The notes below the pieces were generated by a model, which worked only from the letters and a program-made list of their open reading frames with translations, had not been told where the DNA came from and did not search any database. The translations under genes and the position numbers were made by a program. From contig NZ_JARP01000002.1 of NCBI RefSeq assembly GCF_000708595.2, forward strand, positions 868,001 to 932,000: a stretch of DNA of 64,000 bases, given 5' to 3'. Below are positions 43,069-52,042 of the stretch, piece by piece. Positions within the stretch are counted from its first letter, which is position 1, and every line of letters begins with the position of its first letter. The stretch is from Flavobacterium sp. KJJ (GTDB lineage Bacteria > Bacteroidota > Bacteroidia > Flavobacteriales > Flavobacteriaceae).

Positions 43069-43089
43069 AATCAGTATATTTTTCGTATA

Positions 43090-46000
43090 TTATTCTTTTT
43101 CACGGCCAAAGCGCTCGAAAACATTTACGTAAGTATTAAAAGTTACTTTTTGTTTTTCATAGAATGCTTTATCGTTATTATGATCCATAACTTGTAAAAG
43201 GCTTCTGTAACGCTCAATATCTGTAATGATATCAATTGCAAGATCAGTTTGGTCGCCTGGAGTCAACGTTGCATAATAGTTCAGGTTTTCTTTGTATTTT
43301 CCAACTAACTTGTTAAGTAAATCGTGTGCTTTTGCAGTTTCTCCAACTTTATAATATCCATTTGCAAAAGGTTCTACTAATGAGTAATATCCGTATTTAT
43401 CCAATGGCAGTTTTGTCATCGCTAAATTGATTACATTTTTAGCTTTGTCAATTTTACCTTCAACAATAAGCTGATCCATTAAGCGAGAAAGGTTTGTGCG
43501 GTATGTAATGCTGTTTCTTCTGGTTTCAGGATCATGATAAATCTTATCACTTTCGCTATTTCCCCAATCCCATTTCATTACAATATCGTACATTTTATCG
43601 GCGTCAATTTGCCCCATATCCATTGGTCCGCCATCTTTTGAAGGTGTATTTTTTATCGGAACCAATTTGTAAACCATTCCATCCAATTGAAGGTAATCTT
43701 TTAGCCATAAATAATCTTCATCATCAAAAGCTCCACCGCTAAAATAGATTGGTCTTTTCCAATTGTTATTAGCTAAGATATCCAGCATCATTAAACGGTT
43801 TTTGTATAATGCACTTCCTTTGATGTCGATATCCATGTAAGGAACGATAGAATCGTTGTATCTTGCATTGACAACTTTGTTTTTAATAATGATGTTTTTG
43901 TCGACAGGAACTCTAATTTTATTTGTTGGATAAAAATGGATTGTTTGCCCGTTTTGAAGTCCAACAGTTGATTTAGGGTTTTTGATAAAACTAATAAAAT
44001 CATTAATGTTCCAACGTGTGTCAATTTTTTGAATATACGCTACATAATCTAATTTATCCCCCACATATTCATCGTGTACAAAAGAGATCGGCAATGGGTC
44101 AGATTCGTATGCTTTCGACTTCATTTGGTCGATATACCAATCTGTCATAAATAAGCTTGTATTTACGATCTTAACATCTGTTCTAATGTGCTCAATTTCT
44201 TGCGCATACCAGAGCGGGAAGGTGTCATTGTCACCAATGGTAAATAAAATGGCATTTTTATCGCACGAATTCAAATATGCTTTAGCCATTGCAACCGCAG
44301 TATATCGGTTCGATCTGTCGTGATCATCCCAGTTTTGAGATGCCATTAAAATAGGAGCAGCTAATAAACTTGCAGCAATAATAACAGGTCCTGCAATTTT
44401 TGGAGCAATGTATTTTTGAATGCTTTCGTATAATGAGTAAACTCCAAAACCTATCCAGATGGCAAATACATAAAATGATCCTACCAGTGCATAATCTCTT
44501 TCGCGAGGTTCAAAAGGCCTTTCGTTTAAGTAGATTTTCAATGCAATTCCGGTAAATAAGAACAAAGCTAAAAGCACATAAAAACTTTTAAGGTCTTTAT
44601 TTGCGTGATACATTAATCCGATTAAACCTAGGATAAAAGGAAGGAAAAAGTAAACATTTCGTCCTTTGTTGTTTAAAACATCTGATGGTAAATTATCTTG
44701 AGAACCTAAATGAAGCGAATCCAGAGGTTTGATACCGCTGATCCAGTTTCCGTCTAAGTTGTCATATTTTCCTTGAACATCACTTTGGCGTCCGACAAAA
44801 TTCCACATCAAATATCTCCAATACATGTATCCGAATTGATACTCGAACATAAAACTGAAATTATCTACAGTTGATGGTTTTTCTATAATTAAATATTCTC
44901 CATAACTTTTTAAGAATTTAACATAACCTTCATTGTCGATTTGTTTTTGAGCATACGCCTTTCTGAATTCAGAAACTGTTTTTTCAACCTCATTTCTCAA
45001 TTGAGCTGTTGCTTTATTGTATTCATCTTCGCTTAATTGGCTTGCATCGATTCCGTATTTAGCCAAATCATCTTCGTAATTGTAATCAGGGTTGATTTTA
45101 AAATTTGGTGGATTTGTAAAGCTTATATAGTTTTGAATATGGCCAGTTTCAGTACTCCACATTCTTGGCAAAACTGTTTTTTGATTATCATCAGAATTTT
45201 GTTCTGCGTTTTTATAATTGTTGGTAATGATATATTTACCTGTTTTATAATCTCTTTCGTAGTTAGGTTTTTTATCTAAATACGGTGTTTTTTCGTCAAG
45301 ACCAGCAAAAACTTCAGTGTATTGAGGTCCGTAAAACAAAGGATTTACTCCGTATTGTTCACGATTATAATACGCTAGAACTTCTGTTGCATCAGATGGT
45401 TTGTTCTCGTTAATTACAGTATTTGCATTTGCACGAACTGGCAGCATCATCCAGGTAGAAAAACCAATCAGAATGAATAAAATACAAAGGATAATAGTGT
45501 TGTAAAAAACCAATCCTTTTTGTTTGGTATATTTTAATCCAAAATAAAAGAAAGCAATAAAAACTAATGCTACAAAAATAGTTCCTGAGTTAAAAGGCAA
45601 TCCCATGTCGTTTACCATAAAGACTTCGGTTTTACCAAAAAATGCCATAGTTAATGGTAAAAGCAATTTAAAAATAAACAACAAAATAGCAATTACTACA
45701 GCATTTGCGATGATGAAATTTTTAATAGTAACTTTTTCGTAGTGTTTAAAATAATATAGAAAACCAATTGCAGGAATCGTTAACAATGCCATAAAGTGAA
45801 CTCCAAATGAAAGCCCGACAACAAGTGAAATGATTAATAGCCACTTATTACCTTTAGGCTTGTCCATATCTTGCTCCCAACGAAGACCAAGCCAGAAAAG
45901 CAAGGCAATTAACAAAGATGCCATTGCGTAAACTTCTGCTTCAACAGCATTAAACCAGAAACTGTCTGAAAAAGTATAAGCAAGAGCTCCAACAAAAGAA

Positions 46001-46371
46001 CTTCCTAAAATTACAATTGAATTATCTTTATTAATATCAGCAAAACGAGCTACGATCTTTTTCAACACAATCGATGAAGACCAGAATAAAAACAAAATTG
46101 TAAAAGCGCTAGAAAAAACAGACATCATATTTACCATGACCGCAACATGCTCTTTATCTATAGCAAACATGGCGAAAAAAGCTCCCATCATTTGGAATAA
46201 AGGTGCTCCCGGCGGGTGGCCAACTTCTAATTTAGCGGCGGTAGCAATGTATTCGCCACAATCCCAGAAGCTCATTGTAGGTTCGACAGTAAGTGTGTAA
46301 GTAGTTAAAGCGATTGCAAATGCAAACCAACCAATAATTGTATTCCATTTATTGAAATTGAATTGTGCCAT
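43090..46371 (-). CDS. DUF2723 multi-spanning membrane protein (TMEM260/GT-C-like, probable protein O-glycosyltransferase)
   Basis: 1093 residues. The N terminus carries the DUF2723 signature VEPTMSFWDCGEYIATAAKL followed by EVGHPPGAPLFQMMG, the Asp/Glu-containing first loop of GT-C-type glycosyltransferases. About ten membrane helices lie in residues 10-320 and again at about 580-690; the C-terminal 400 residues are soluble and periplasmic, ending in TPR-like helices. The human relative TMEM260 is a protein O-mannosyltransferase, and Bacteroidota have general O-glycosylation, so a glycosyl or mannosyl transfer role is likely but not shown. Single gene with its own terminator. Upstream, 46372-46563 is AT-rich with no further gene. 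Confidence 0.9.
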   Translation of the reverse strand: MAQFNFNKWNTIIGWFAFAIALTTYTLTVEPTMSFWDCGEYIATAAKLEVGHPPGAPLFQMMGAFFAMFAIDKEHVAVMVNMMSVFSSAFTILFLFWSSSIVLKKIVARFADINKDNSIVILGSSFVGALAYTFSDSFWFNAVEAEVYAMASLLIALLFWLGLRWEQDMDKPKGNKWLLIISLVVGLSFGVHFMALLTIPAIGFLYYFKHYEKVTIKNFIIANAVVIAILLFIFKLLLPLTMAFFGKTEVFMVNDMGLPFNSGTIFVALVFIAFFYFGLKYTKQKGLVFYNTIILCILFILIGFSTWMMLPVRANANTVINENKPSDATEVLAYYNREQYGVNPLFYGPQYTEVFAGLDEKTPYLDKKPNYERDYKTGKYIITNNYKNAEQNSDDNQKTVLPRMWSTETGHIQNYISFTNPPNFKINPDYNYEDDLAKYGIDASQLSEDEYNKATAQLRNEVEKTVSEFRKAYAQKQIDNEGYVKFLKSYGEYLIIEKPSTVDNFSFMFEYQFGYMYWRYLMWNFVGRQSDVQGKYDNLDGNWISGIKPLDSLHLGSQDNLPSDVLNNKGRNVYFFLPFILGLIGLMYHANKDLKSFYVLLALFLFTGIALKIYLNERPFEPRERDYALVGSFYVFAIWIGFGVYSLYESIQKYIAPKIAGPVIIAASLLAAPILMASQNWDDHDRSNRYTAVAMAKAYLNSCDKNAILFTIGDNDTFPLWYAQEIEHIRTDVKIVNTSLFMTDWYIDQMKSKAYESDPLPISFVHDEYVGDKLDYVAYIQKIDTRWNINDFISFIKNPKSTVGLQNGQTIHFYPTNKIRVPVDKNIIIKNKVVNARYNDSIVPYMDIDIKGSALYKNRLMMLDILANNNWKRPIYFSGGAFDDEDYLWLKDYLQLDGMVYKLVPIKNTPSKDGGPMDMGQIDADKMYDIVMKWDWGNSESDKIYHDPETRRNSITYRTNLSRLMDQLIVEGKIDKAKNVINLAMTKLPLDKYGYYSLVEPFANGYYKVGETAKAHDLLNKLVGKYKENLNYYATLTPGDQTDLAIDIITDIERYRSLLQVMDHNNDKAFYEKQKVTFNTYVNVFERFGREKE

Positions 46372-46563
46372 ATTTAGGTGTTAAAATTTTATATGTTTTC
46401 TATTCTACAAAGAAAATGTTTTTTTGTGTAAAGAAACGAGCATTAACATAAAATTCTACAAAACTATTTGATAAAAGTAACCTATTGTTTGTGAAATACT
46501 TGCGACAACATTACAGATTTGGAAGAAAAAAAAATAAAAAAAAATCAAATTTTTTTATCAAAA

Positions 46564-46596
46564 AGTTTGCGCAAACTAAAAAAAGCTTTAAATTTG
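46564..46596 (+). promoter_or_regulatory. tRNA-Gln promoter with palindromic -33 region
   Basis: TAAATTTG (46589-46596) is a perfect -7 box. Nineteen bp upstream of it, TTTG (46566-46569) is the -33 element and lies inside a perfect 14-bp palindrome AGTTTGCGCAAACT (46564-46577). Confidence 0.75.
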
Positions 46597-46616
46597 CACT
46601 CGCTTAACCGCACTGC

Positions 46617-46687
46617 TGGTCTATGGTGTAATGGTAACACAACTGTTTTTGGTGCAGTCTTTCTAGGTTCGAGTCCTAGTAGACCAA
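46617..46687 (+). tRNA. tRNA-Gln (anticodon TTG)
   Basis: Seven-bp acceptor stem TGGTCTA/TAGACCA, D arm GTGTAATGGTAACAC, anticodon stem ACTGT/GCAGT with loop TTTTGGT giving anticodon TTG, and T arm CTAGG-TTCGAGT-CCTAG. The discriminator base is A; CCA is not encoded (CAT follows). A terminator hairpin starts 3 nt further. Confidence 0.96.
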
Positions 46688-46690
46688 CAT

Positions 46691-46720
46691 AAAAAGCCTC
46701 TCAATTGAGAGGCTTTTTTT
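46691..46720 (+). terminator. Terminator of tRNA-Gln
   Basis: AAAAAGCCTCTCA pairs with TGAGAGGCTTTTT and is followed by more T. Confidence 0.93.
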
Positions 46721-46787
46721 ATGCGATAAATTTAAAGTTGCTTTTATTTGTGGGTAATCACCGAAAGTGATTTATCTTGCCAAACGA

Positions 46788-47594
46788 TTATTTTGAAAGT
46801 AACGACGACGGAACCACTCCAAATTTCTTTTTAAATGAAAATGAAAAGTGAGACAAGTCTTCAAAGCCAACTCCAATATAAACTTCTGATGGTGATTTTC
46901 CTTGTTTTAGGAGATAATAGGCTTCCTGCAAGCGTTTGTTTAATAGCCATTTGCCAGGTGTTTGCTGAAATACTTTTTGAAAATCTCTTTTAAATGTCGC
47001 CAAACTTCTTCCTGTTAAATAGGCAAAACGATGCATTTGCACATTAAAATGAAAATTTTTATTCATAAAAGCTTCCAGATCAATTTTGCCCGGTTCATTA
47101 AAATCAAACAAAATATCTTTTAATTCTGGATTTACTTTGAGTAAAAGATGTACGGCTTCTTTTATTTTTAAATTAAATAAAGTTTCGTTGTTTTCTTGTT
47201 CGACTTCGAGATAGGATATTAGAGAATCCATAAAGGACTTATATAACGGATTTGGAGTCAGTGTAATCATGGCTTCTGAATCTTGCTTTTTGTTGATTTT
47301 AAAATCGTATTCAGCGCTTATTTCGCGTAAAATTTCTTGATCCAAAAAAAGAGATATGGTTTTGAATTCGCCTCCATCTGGCGGAATTTTAATAAATTTA
47401 GCCAAATGATTTCTTTTGCTAAAACGAAAATCTCCTGCTTTTGAGCAATAGGTGTTTTTGCTGTCAGAAGCTGTCATTTCTCCTGAAATTTGATAGCTAA
47501 AAACATGTTCCGGTATAAAATGCTCGCCTTCGCGGCTTCTTGCATAATAACAGGAGTAGAGTATTTTGGGTTTTATGTTAGAAATTGCTGTCAT
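46788..47594 (-). CDS. AraC family transcriptional regulator
   Basis: 268 residues. The N-terminal 160 residues are a cupin-like sensing domain (REGEHFIPEHVFSYQISGEM); the C-terminal 100 residues hold two helix-turn-helix motifs, the first LATFKRDFQKVFQQTPGKWL and the second SPSEVYIGVGFEDLSHFSFS, ending in the usual KKFGVVPSSLL. A near-consensus TAACTTTA (47599-47606) lies only 5 bp before the ATG, so the mRNA may be almost leaderless. A terminator separates it from the aldehyde dehydrogenase gene upstream. It is the likely controller of that gene through the 19-bp direct repeat at 49129-49170. Confidence 0.93.
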   Translation of the reverse strand: MTAISNIKPKILYSCYYARSREGEHFIPEHVFSYQISGEMTASDSKNTYCSKAGDFRFSKRNHLAKFIKIPPDGGEFKTISLFLDQEILREISAEYDFKINKKQDSEAMITLTPNPLYKSFMDSLISYLEVEQENNETLFNLKIKEAVHLLLKVNPELKDILFDFNEPGKIDLEAFMNKNFHFNVQMHRFAYLTGRSLATFKRDFQKVFQQTPGKWLLNKRLQEAYYLLKQGKSPSEVYIGVGFEDLSHFSFSFKKKFGVVPSSLLSK

Positions 47595-47611
47595 AGTGTA
47601 AAGTTACAAAA

Positions 47612-47648
47612 AGATCCAGAAAATCTCTTTTTAAAGATTTCTGGATCT
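47612..47648 (-). terminator. Terminator between aldehyde dehydrogenase and AraC genes
   Basis: On the minus strand AGATCCAGAAA-TCT pairs with AGA-TTTCTGGATCT with small bulges, followed by TTTTT. Confidence 0.82.
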
Positions 47649-47657
47649 GAGTTTGGT

Positions 47658-49073
47658 TTATTGAATTAATGCTTTTGGTTCAAGATAAGCTTCAAGTCCT
47701 AAAACGCCGAATTCTCTTCCTATTCCTGATTGTTTAAATCCGCCAAAAGGAGCCATCGGATCATGGCCAATTCCGTTTATCTGAACGCGTCCTGCGCTAA
47801 TTTGGGAAGCGATATTGTGAGCTCGTTTTTCATCAGCAGAACTTACATAAGCCTGTAATCCGTATGAGGTGTCGTTGGCAATTTCAATCGCTTCTTCTTC
47901 TGTTTTATAAGTAATGATAGATAAAACAGGGCCAAATATTTCTTCTCTAGCGATGCGCATTTGGTTGTTTACATTTATAAAAACAGTTGGTTTTACAAAA
48001 TTCCCGTTTTCTAGTCCTGCTGGTTTTCCTAAACCACCTGTCAGTATTTCTGCCCCTTCAGATATTCCAATCTGAATGTAATTTTGAACTCTTTCATATT
48101 GTTTTTGGCTGACCATAGGTCCAATTGCGGTATTTTGATTTTTAGGATCGCCAACAACTGTATTCAAAACAACTTCTTTAATTAATAATTTAACTTCCTC
48201 TAATTTGTTTTCTGGAACTAATAATCTTGTTCCTGCTATACATGCCTGGCCGCTATTCATGTACGCAGCCATTATTGCCAGCGGAATTGCTTTTGATAAA
48301 TCAGCATCTTCTAAAATAATATTTGGTGATTTTCCTCCAAGCTCCAGTGTAACGCGTTTCATCGTGTTGACAGCTTCTTTTGCAATCATCTTTCCAACAG
48401 TTGTTGATCCTGTAAATGAAATTTTGGCAATATCAGGATTACGGCTTATTTCAGCTCCAACTATTTCCCCTAAACCGTTAACAATATTAAAAACACCTTT
48501 AGGTAAACCAGCTTCGTGCAAACATTCGGTAATTAATTGCGTTTGCTGTGCACTCATTTCACTTGGCTTTATTACCGTTGTGCATCCAGCAACTATAGCA
48601 GTAGATAATTTACTGCATATAAAACCGTTGCTTGAATTCCAAGGAATAATAATTCCAACTACGCCAATTGGTGTCATTTGAACTTCTGATTCGCCCATTT
48701 TTTTGGTAAATTCGTAATTGTTTAATAAGTTAATTGCCGAGTCAAAACTCTTAAGCATATATTCATAACTTATAGATGCAAACTGAAATGTTCCACCATA
48801 TTCTTCAACCATTACATTGATAAAATCGTTTTTTCTTTTTTTGATAGAATTTTGAATATTTTCAAGGTATTGAATTCTTTCAGCGGCAGTTGTTTTAGAA
48901 AAAGTCTTAAAAGCTTTTTTGGCAGCATTTATCGCATTTTGTGTGTCTTCTTCATTTCCTAAAAGAACTTTTCCGAGTTTTTCATTTGTTGTTGGGCTTA
49001 TAAGATCAAAATATGCTGTTCCTTTTGGTTTTACAAATTCTCCGTCAATATAAATTTTGTCTATTGTTTTCAT
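47658..49073 (-). CDS. NAD(P)-dependent aldehyde dehydrogenase
   Basis: 471 residues, standard length. Motifs: IIPWNSSNGFI, the cofactor-binding KISFTGSTTVGKMI, catalytic Glu in VTLELGGKSPNIIL and the catalytic Cys in NSGQACIAGTRLLVP; the C terminus has GGFKQSGIGREFG. It oxidises an aldehyde to a carboxylate; the substrate is unknown, although the class looks like aldehyde dehydrogenases used in alcohol or aromatic aldehyde breakdown. An AraC-type regulator gene lies downstream, and a 19-bp direct repeat lies 56-97 bp upstream of the ATG. No perfect TAnnTTTG box is seen, consistent with activator dependence. Confidence 0.95.
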   Translation of the reverse strand: MKTIDKIYIDGEFVKPKGTAYFDLISPTTNEKLGKVLLGNEEDTQNAINAAKKAFKTFSKTTAAERIQYLENIQNSIKKRKNDFINVMVEEYGGTFQFASISYEYMLKSFDSAINLLNNYEFTKKMGESEVQMTPIGVVGIIIPWNSSNGFICSKLSTAIVAGCTTVIKPSEMSAQQTQLITECLHEAGLPKGVFNIVNGLGEIVGAEISRNPDIAKISFTGSTTVGKMIAKEAVNTMKRVTLELGGKSPNIILEDADLSKAIPLAIMAAYMNSGQACIAGTRLLVPENKLEEVKLLIKEVVLNTVVGDPKNQNTAIGPMVSQKQYERVQNYIQIGISEGAEILTGGLGKPAGLENGNFVKPTVFINVNNQMRIAREEIFGPVLSIITYKTEEEAIEIANDTSYGLQAYVSSADEKRAHNIASQISAGRVQINGIGHDPMAPFGGFKQSGIGREFGVLGLEAYLEPKALIQ

Positions 49074-49128
49074 GTTATTGTGTTTTATGAATTTTTATTT
49101 GACAAATTTCTGAATTAATAGGAAGGTA

Positions 49129-49170
49129 AACTTTGTTGAAAAGCTCAAACTAACTTTGTTGAAAAGCTCA
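49129..49170. promoter_or_regulatory. Direct repeat upstream of the aldehyde dehydrogenase gene (putative AraC-type operator)
   Basis: AACTTTGTTGAAAAGCTCA occurs at 49129-49147 and identically at 49152-49170, a 23-bp period (about two helical turns). Two direct half sites roughly two turns apart is the layout bound by AraC-family activators. Confidence 0.7.
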
Positions 49171-49193
49171 TTTTTAGAATCGAATTTTATATG

Positions 49194-49222
49194 AAAAAAG
49201 CTTCTCATTGAGAAGCTTTTTT
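49194..49222 (-). terminator. Terminator of the universal stress protein gene
   Basis: AAAAAAGCTTCTC pairs with GAGAAGCTTTTTT around a 3-nt loop, 49 nt past the stop of the gene at 49271. Confidence 0.9.
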
Positions 49223-49270
49223 GTGAAATAAACTATTTAGAAAGTATTTTTAATTCATATATTTTGCTAT

Positions 49271-50095
49271 TTAAATTTTAAAAGTGATAACAGGTTTTAC
49301 CGCATGGTTTACTAATCCTTCACTAATACTTCCATTAAAGAAGTGAGCAAATCCAGTTCTTCCATGAGTACACATTCCAATAATATCTGCATTTACACTG
49401 TTCGCAAAATTAATAATTCCTTTTTCAATATTTGTGTCGTTATAAATGTGTGTTGAATAATTGGTAACATTAAATTCGGCAACAAATTCATTCATTGCAT
49501 TTTCGATAACATGCGTTGGTTTAAAGCTGTTTGGGGTGCAAATCGTCACCAAATGAAGTTTTGAGCCGAAAAAATTGGTAAAATTTAAAAGTTTTTCAAA
49601 AGGTTTTTTCGTTTCTTCTGAAAAATCAGATGCGAAAACAATACTGCTTGCATTAAAATTTGAAATTTCTTTTTTAATAATTAAAACGGGAATTTCAGAA
49701 TTGCGAACCACTTTTTCAGTGTTAGATCCGATAAGAAGTTCTTCGATGCCTGAAGAGCCATGCGATCCCATTACGATCAAATCAATTTCATAATCTTTGC
49801 TTACTTGTGAAATGCCGTGAATTGGTTTGTCCATTTTTACGATTTCAGTAACAGGAATGCCTTCTAAATAAGGCTTTGCGGCTGCTTCGTCCAGCATTTC
49901 GTTGGCTTTTTTCATAAAAAGCATGGTCTCGGGGATGCTTGTACCGCCCATTATCGCATCATTGCTTTGGTGAGGCAGTTCTAGCATGTGCAGGATAATG
50001 ATTTCTGAATCATTTTTTTTAGCAATCTGTGCGGCAACTTTTAAAGCGTCTTCTGCATGTTCTGAGAAGTCGGTAGGTACTAAAATTCGTTTCAT
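49271..50095 (-). CDS. Universal stress protein with tandem UspA domains
   Basis: 274 residues made of two UspA domains (about 1-145 and 150-274). Each begins with a beta strand (MKRILVPTDFSEHAEDAL; SSIVFASDFSEETKKPF) and each has the ATP-binding pattern: GSHGSSGIEELLIGSNTEKV in the first and CTHGRTGFAHFFNGSISEGL in the second. So both halves may bind ATP. Role is stress survival in general. A near-consensus TATCTTTA (50142-50149) may be its promoter. It is divergent from the rimP operon. Confidence 0.94.
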   Translation of the reverse strand: MKRILVPTDFSEHAEDALKVAAQIAKKNDSEIIILHMLELPHQSNDAIMGGTSIPETMLFMKKANEMLDEAAAKPYLEGIPVTEIVKMDKPIHGISQVSKDYEIDLIVMGSHGSSGIEELLIGSNTEKVVRNSEIPVLIIKKEISNFNASSIVFASDFSEETKKPFEKLLNFTNFFGSKLHLVTICTPNSFKPTHVIENAMNEFVAEFNVTNYSTHIYNDTNIEKGIINFANSVNADIIGMCTHGRTGFAHFFNGSISEGLVNHAVKPVITFKI

Positions 50096-50198
50096 AATTT
50101 TAAGGGTTAAACATGAATAATCCGTTATTTTAATGCTCCTATAAAGATAAGAAATATTTTTAGAGCAATCTATTTATTTTGATTTATAAAAAAAACAC

Positions 50199-50206
50199 TA
50201 TATTTG
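50199..50206 (+). promoter_or_regulatory. -7 promoter box TATATTTG of the rimP-nusA-infB operon
   Basis: A perfect TAnnTTTG 29 bp upstream of the leader terminator hairpin and 63 bp before the rimP ATG. Confidence 0.8.
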
Positions 50207-50234
50207 CACCGTTATTTATTAAAATCTAAATAAT

Positions 50235-50260
50235 GAGGGGACTAAGTGTCCCCTCTTTTT
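50235..50260 (+). terminator. Intrinsic terminator / attenuator in the rimP-nusA-infB leader
   Basis: GAGGGGAC (50235-50242) and GTCCCCTC (50248-50255) form a perfect 8-bp GC-rich stem with a TAAGT loop, directly followed by TTTTT. It lies between the promoter and the rimP ATG, so it can only act on this operon's own transcript. Confidence 0.85.
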
Positions 50261-50268
50261 ATAAAATT

Positions 50269-50733
50269 ATGACATTTAAAGAAAAAGTAAACGGATTAAT
50301 TACAGAAGCTCTTCTGGAAAAGCCTTCAATCTTTTTGATTGATTTGGCAATTTCAGATTCTTTTAAAATTAGTGTTGGTTTAGACGGTGATAATGGAGTG
50401 GCGTTGCAGGATTGTATTGATATTAGTCGTGCAATCGAGAATAATCTAGATCGTGAAGAGCAGGATTTTTCACTTGAAGTGGCATCGGTAGGAGTAGGTT
50501 CTCCATTGAAATTTACAAGACAATACATCAAAAATATTGGTAGAACGTTGATTGTTACAACAAATACTGAAAAAATTGAAGCAGAATTAGTAGAAGCTAA
50601 CGATGTTTTTATAATTTTGTCTTGGACAGCAAGAGAACCGAAAAAAGTAGGAAAAGGAAAAGAAACAGTTCAAAAAGAGCAACAAATACCTTATACAGAA
50701 ATTAAAGAGGCAATTGTTACAGTAACATTTTAA
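50269..50733 (+). CDS. rimP: Ribosome maturation factor RimP
   Basis: 154 residues from the ATG at 50269. RimP assists 30S subunit assembly. Visible are [20 protein letters not shown] (first domain), [13 protein letters not shown] and a C-terminal SH3-like part ending [11 protein letters not shown]. An earlier in-frame ATG at 50233 would begin inside the leader terminator hairpin, so 50269 is preferred. nusA starts 13 bp after the stop; the order rimP-nusA-infB is conserved across bacteria. Confidence 0.95.
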   Translation: MTFKEKVNGLITEALLEKPSIFLIDLAISDSFKISVGLDGDNGVALQDCIDISRAIENNLDREEQDFSLEVASVGVGSPLKFTRQYIKNIGRTLIVTTNTEKIEAELVEANDVFIILSWTAREPKKVGKGKETVQKEQQIPYTEIKEAIVTVTF

Positions 50734-50746
50734 TTAAAGAATTCGC

Positions 50747-51994
50747 ATGGAAAATTTAGCATTAATCGATTCATTCTCAGAGTTTAAAGATAATAAACTT
50801 ATTGATCGTGTAACGCTTATGGCAATTTTAGAGGACGTGTTTAGAAATGCATTAAAGAAAAAATACGGTTCTGATGATAACTTCGACATTATCATAAATC
50901 CTGACAAAGGAGATATGGAGATTTGGAGAAGAAGAGTAATCGTTGCTGATGAAGATCTAGATTTTGAGAACGAAGAAATTACCTTGACTGAAGCAAGAAT
51001 GATCGAAGCGGATTTTGAAATTGGTGAAGAAGTTTCTGAAGAAGTTAAATTAATTGACTTAGGAAGAAGAGCTATTTTGGCTTTGCGTCAAAACTTAATA
51101 TCTAAAATTCACGAACATGATAATACAAATCTTTATAAGCAATTTAAAGATATTATCGGTGATATTTATACTGCAGAAGTACATCACGTGCGTCCTAGAG
51201 TAGTTATCTTGGTTGATGATGAAGGAAATGAGATTGTGCTTCCGAAAGAAAAACAAATTCCGTCTGACTTTTTCCGTAAAGGAGATAATGTTCGCGGAAT
51301 CATTGAAAGCGTTGAATTAAAAGGAAATAAACCTCAAATTATTATGTCTAGAACTTCTGAGAAGTTTTTAGAGAAATTATTTGAACAAGAAATTCCTGAA
51401 GTATTCGACGGATTGATTACAGTTAAAAATGTAGTGCGTATTCCTGGTGAAAAAGCAAAAGTAGCGGTAGATTCTTATGATGATAGAATTGATCCTGTTG
51501 GAGCTTGTGTGGGTATGAAAGGATCTCGTATTCACGGAATTGTTCGTGAATTAGGAAACGAAAATATTGACGTAATCAACTATACAAGCAATATTCAATT
51601 GTTTATTACAAGAGCATTAAGCCCTGCAAAAGTTTCTTCAATCAAAATTGATGAAGAAAATAAAAGAGCGGAAGTTTTCTTGAAATTAGAAGAAGTTTCT
51701 AAAGCAATTGGTAGAGGTGGTCATAATATTAAATTAGCAGGTCAATTGACAGGTTACGAGCTAGATGTTATCAGAGAAGGTGATGTTGCTAGTGGCGAAG
51801 ATGATGACGTTGAATTAACTGAGTTTTCAGATGAAATCGAAGACTGGGTTATTGAAGAATTTGCAAAAATTGGTTTAGATACGGCTAGAAGTATCTTGAA
51901 ACAAGAAGTAGAAGATTTAGTAAGAAGAACAGATTTAGAAGAGGAAACAATTCTTGATGTTATGAAAATACTAAAAGAAGAGTTTGATAGCTAG
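50747..51994 (+). CDS. nusA: Transcription termination/antitermination protein NusA
   Basis: 415 residues: N-terminal RNA-polymerase-binding domain (about 1-130), S1 domain (about 135-200, starting YTAEVHHVRPRVVILVD), KH1 with the GACVGMKGSRIHGIVREL loop and KH2 with KAIGRGGHNIKLAGQLTG. The C-terminal acidic repeats of E. coli NusA are missing, only a short helical end remains (EDLVRRTDLEEETILDVM), as is normal outside gammaproteobacteria. It stimulates hairpin-dependent pausing and intrinsic termination, so the hairpin at 50235-50260 may allow it to regulate its own operon. Confidence 0.98.
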   Translation: MENLALIDSFSEFKDNKLIDRVTLMAILEDVFRNALKKKYGSDDNFDIIINPDKGDMEIWRRRVIVADEDLDFENEEITLTEARMIEADFEIGEEVSEEVKLIDLGRRAILALRQNLISKIHEHDNTNLYKQFKDIIGDIYTAEVHHVRPRVVILVDDEGNEIVLPKEKQIPSDFFRKGDNVRGIIESVELKGNKPQIIMSRTSEKFLEKLFEQEIPEVFDGLITVKNVVRIPGEKAKVAVDSYDDRIDPVGACVGMKGSRIHGIVRELGNENIDVINYTSNIQLFITRALSPAKVSSIKIDEENKRAEVFLKLEEVSKAIGRGGHNIKLAGQLTGYELDVIREGDVASGEDDDVELTEFSDEIEDWVIEEFAKIGLDTARSILKQEVEDLVRRTDLEEETILDVMKILKEEFDS

Positions 51995-52042
51995 TAATCT
52001 GCTCTAACAACACAACGAAAAAGGTAATAATAAAAAGGTTAT

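Noticed and set aside
50233..50268. Earlier ATG for rimP
   Set aside because: It lies inside the leader terminator hairpin and adds 12 residues without family similarity.
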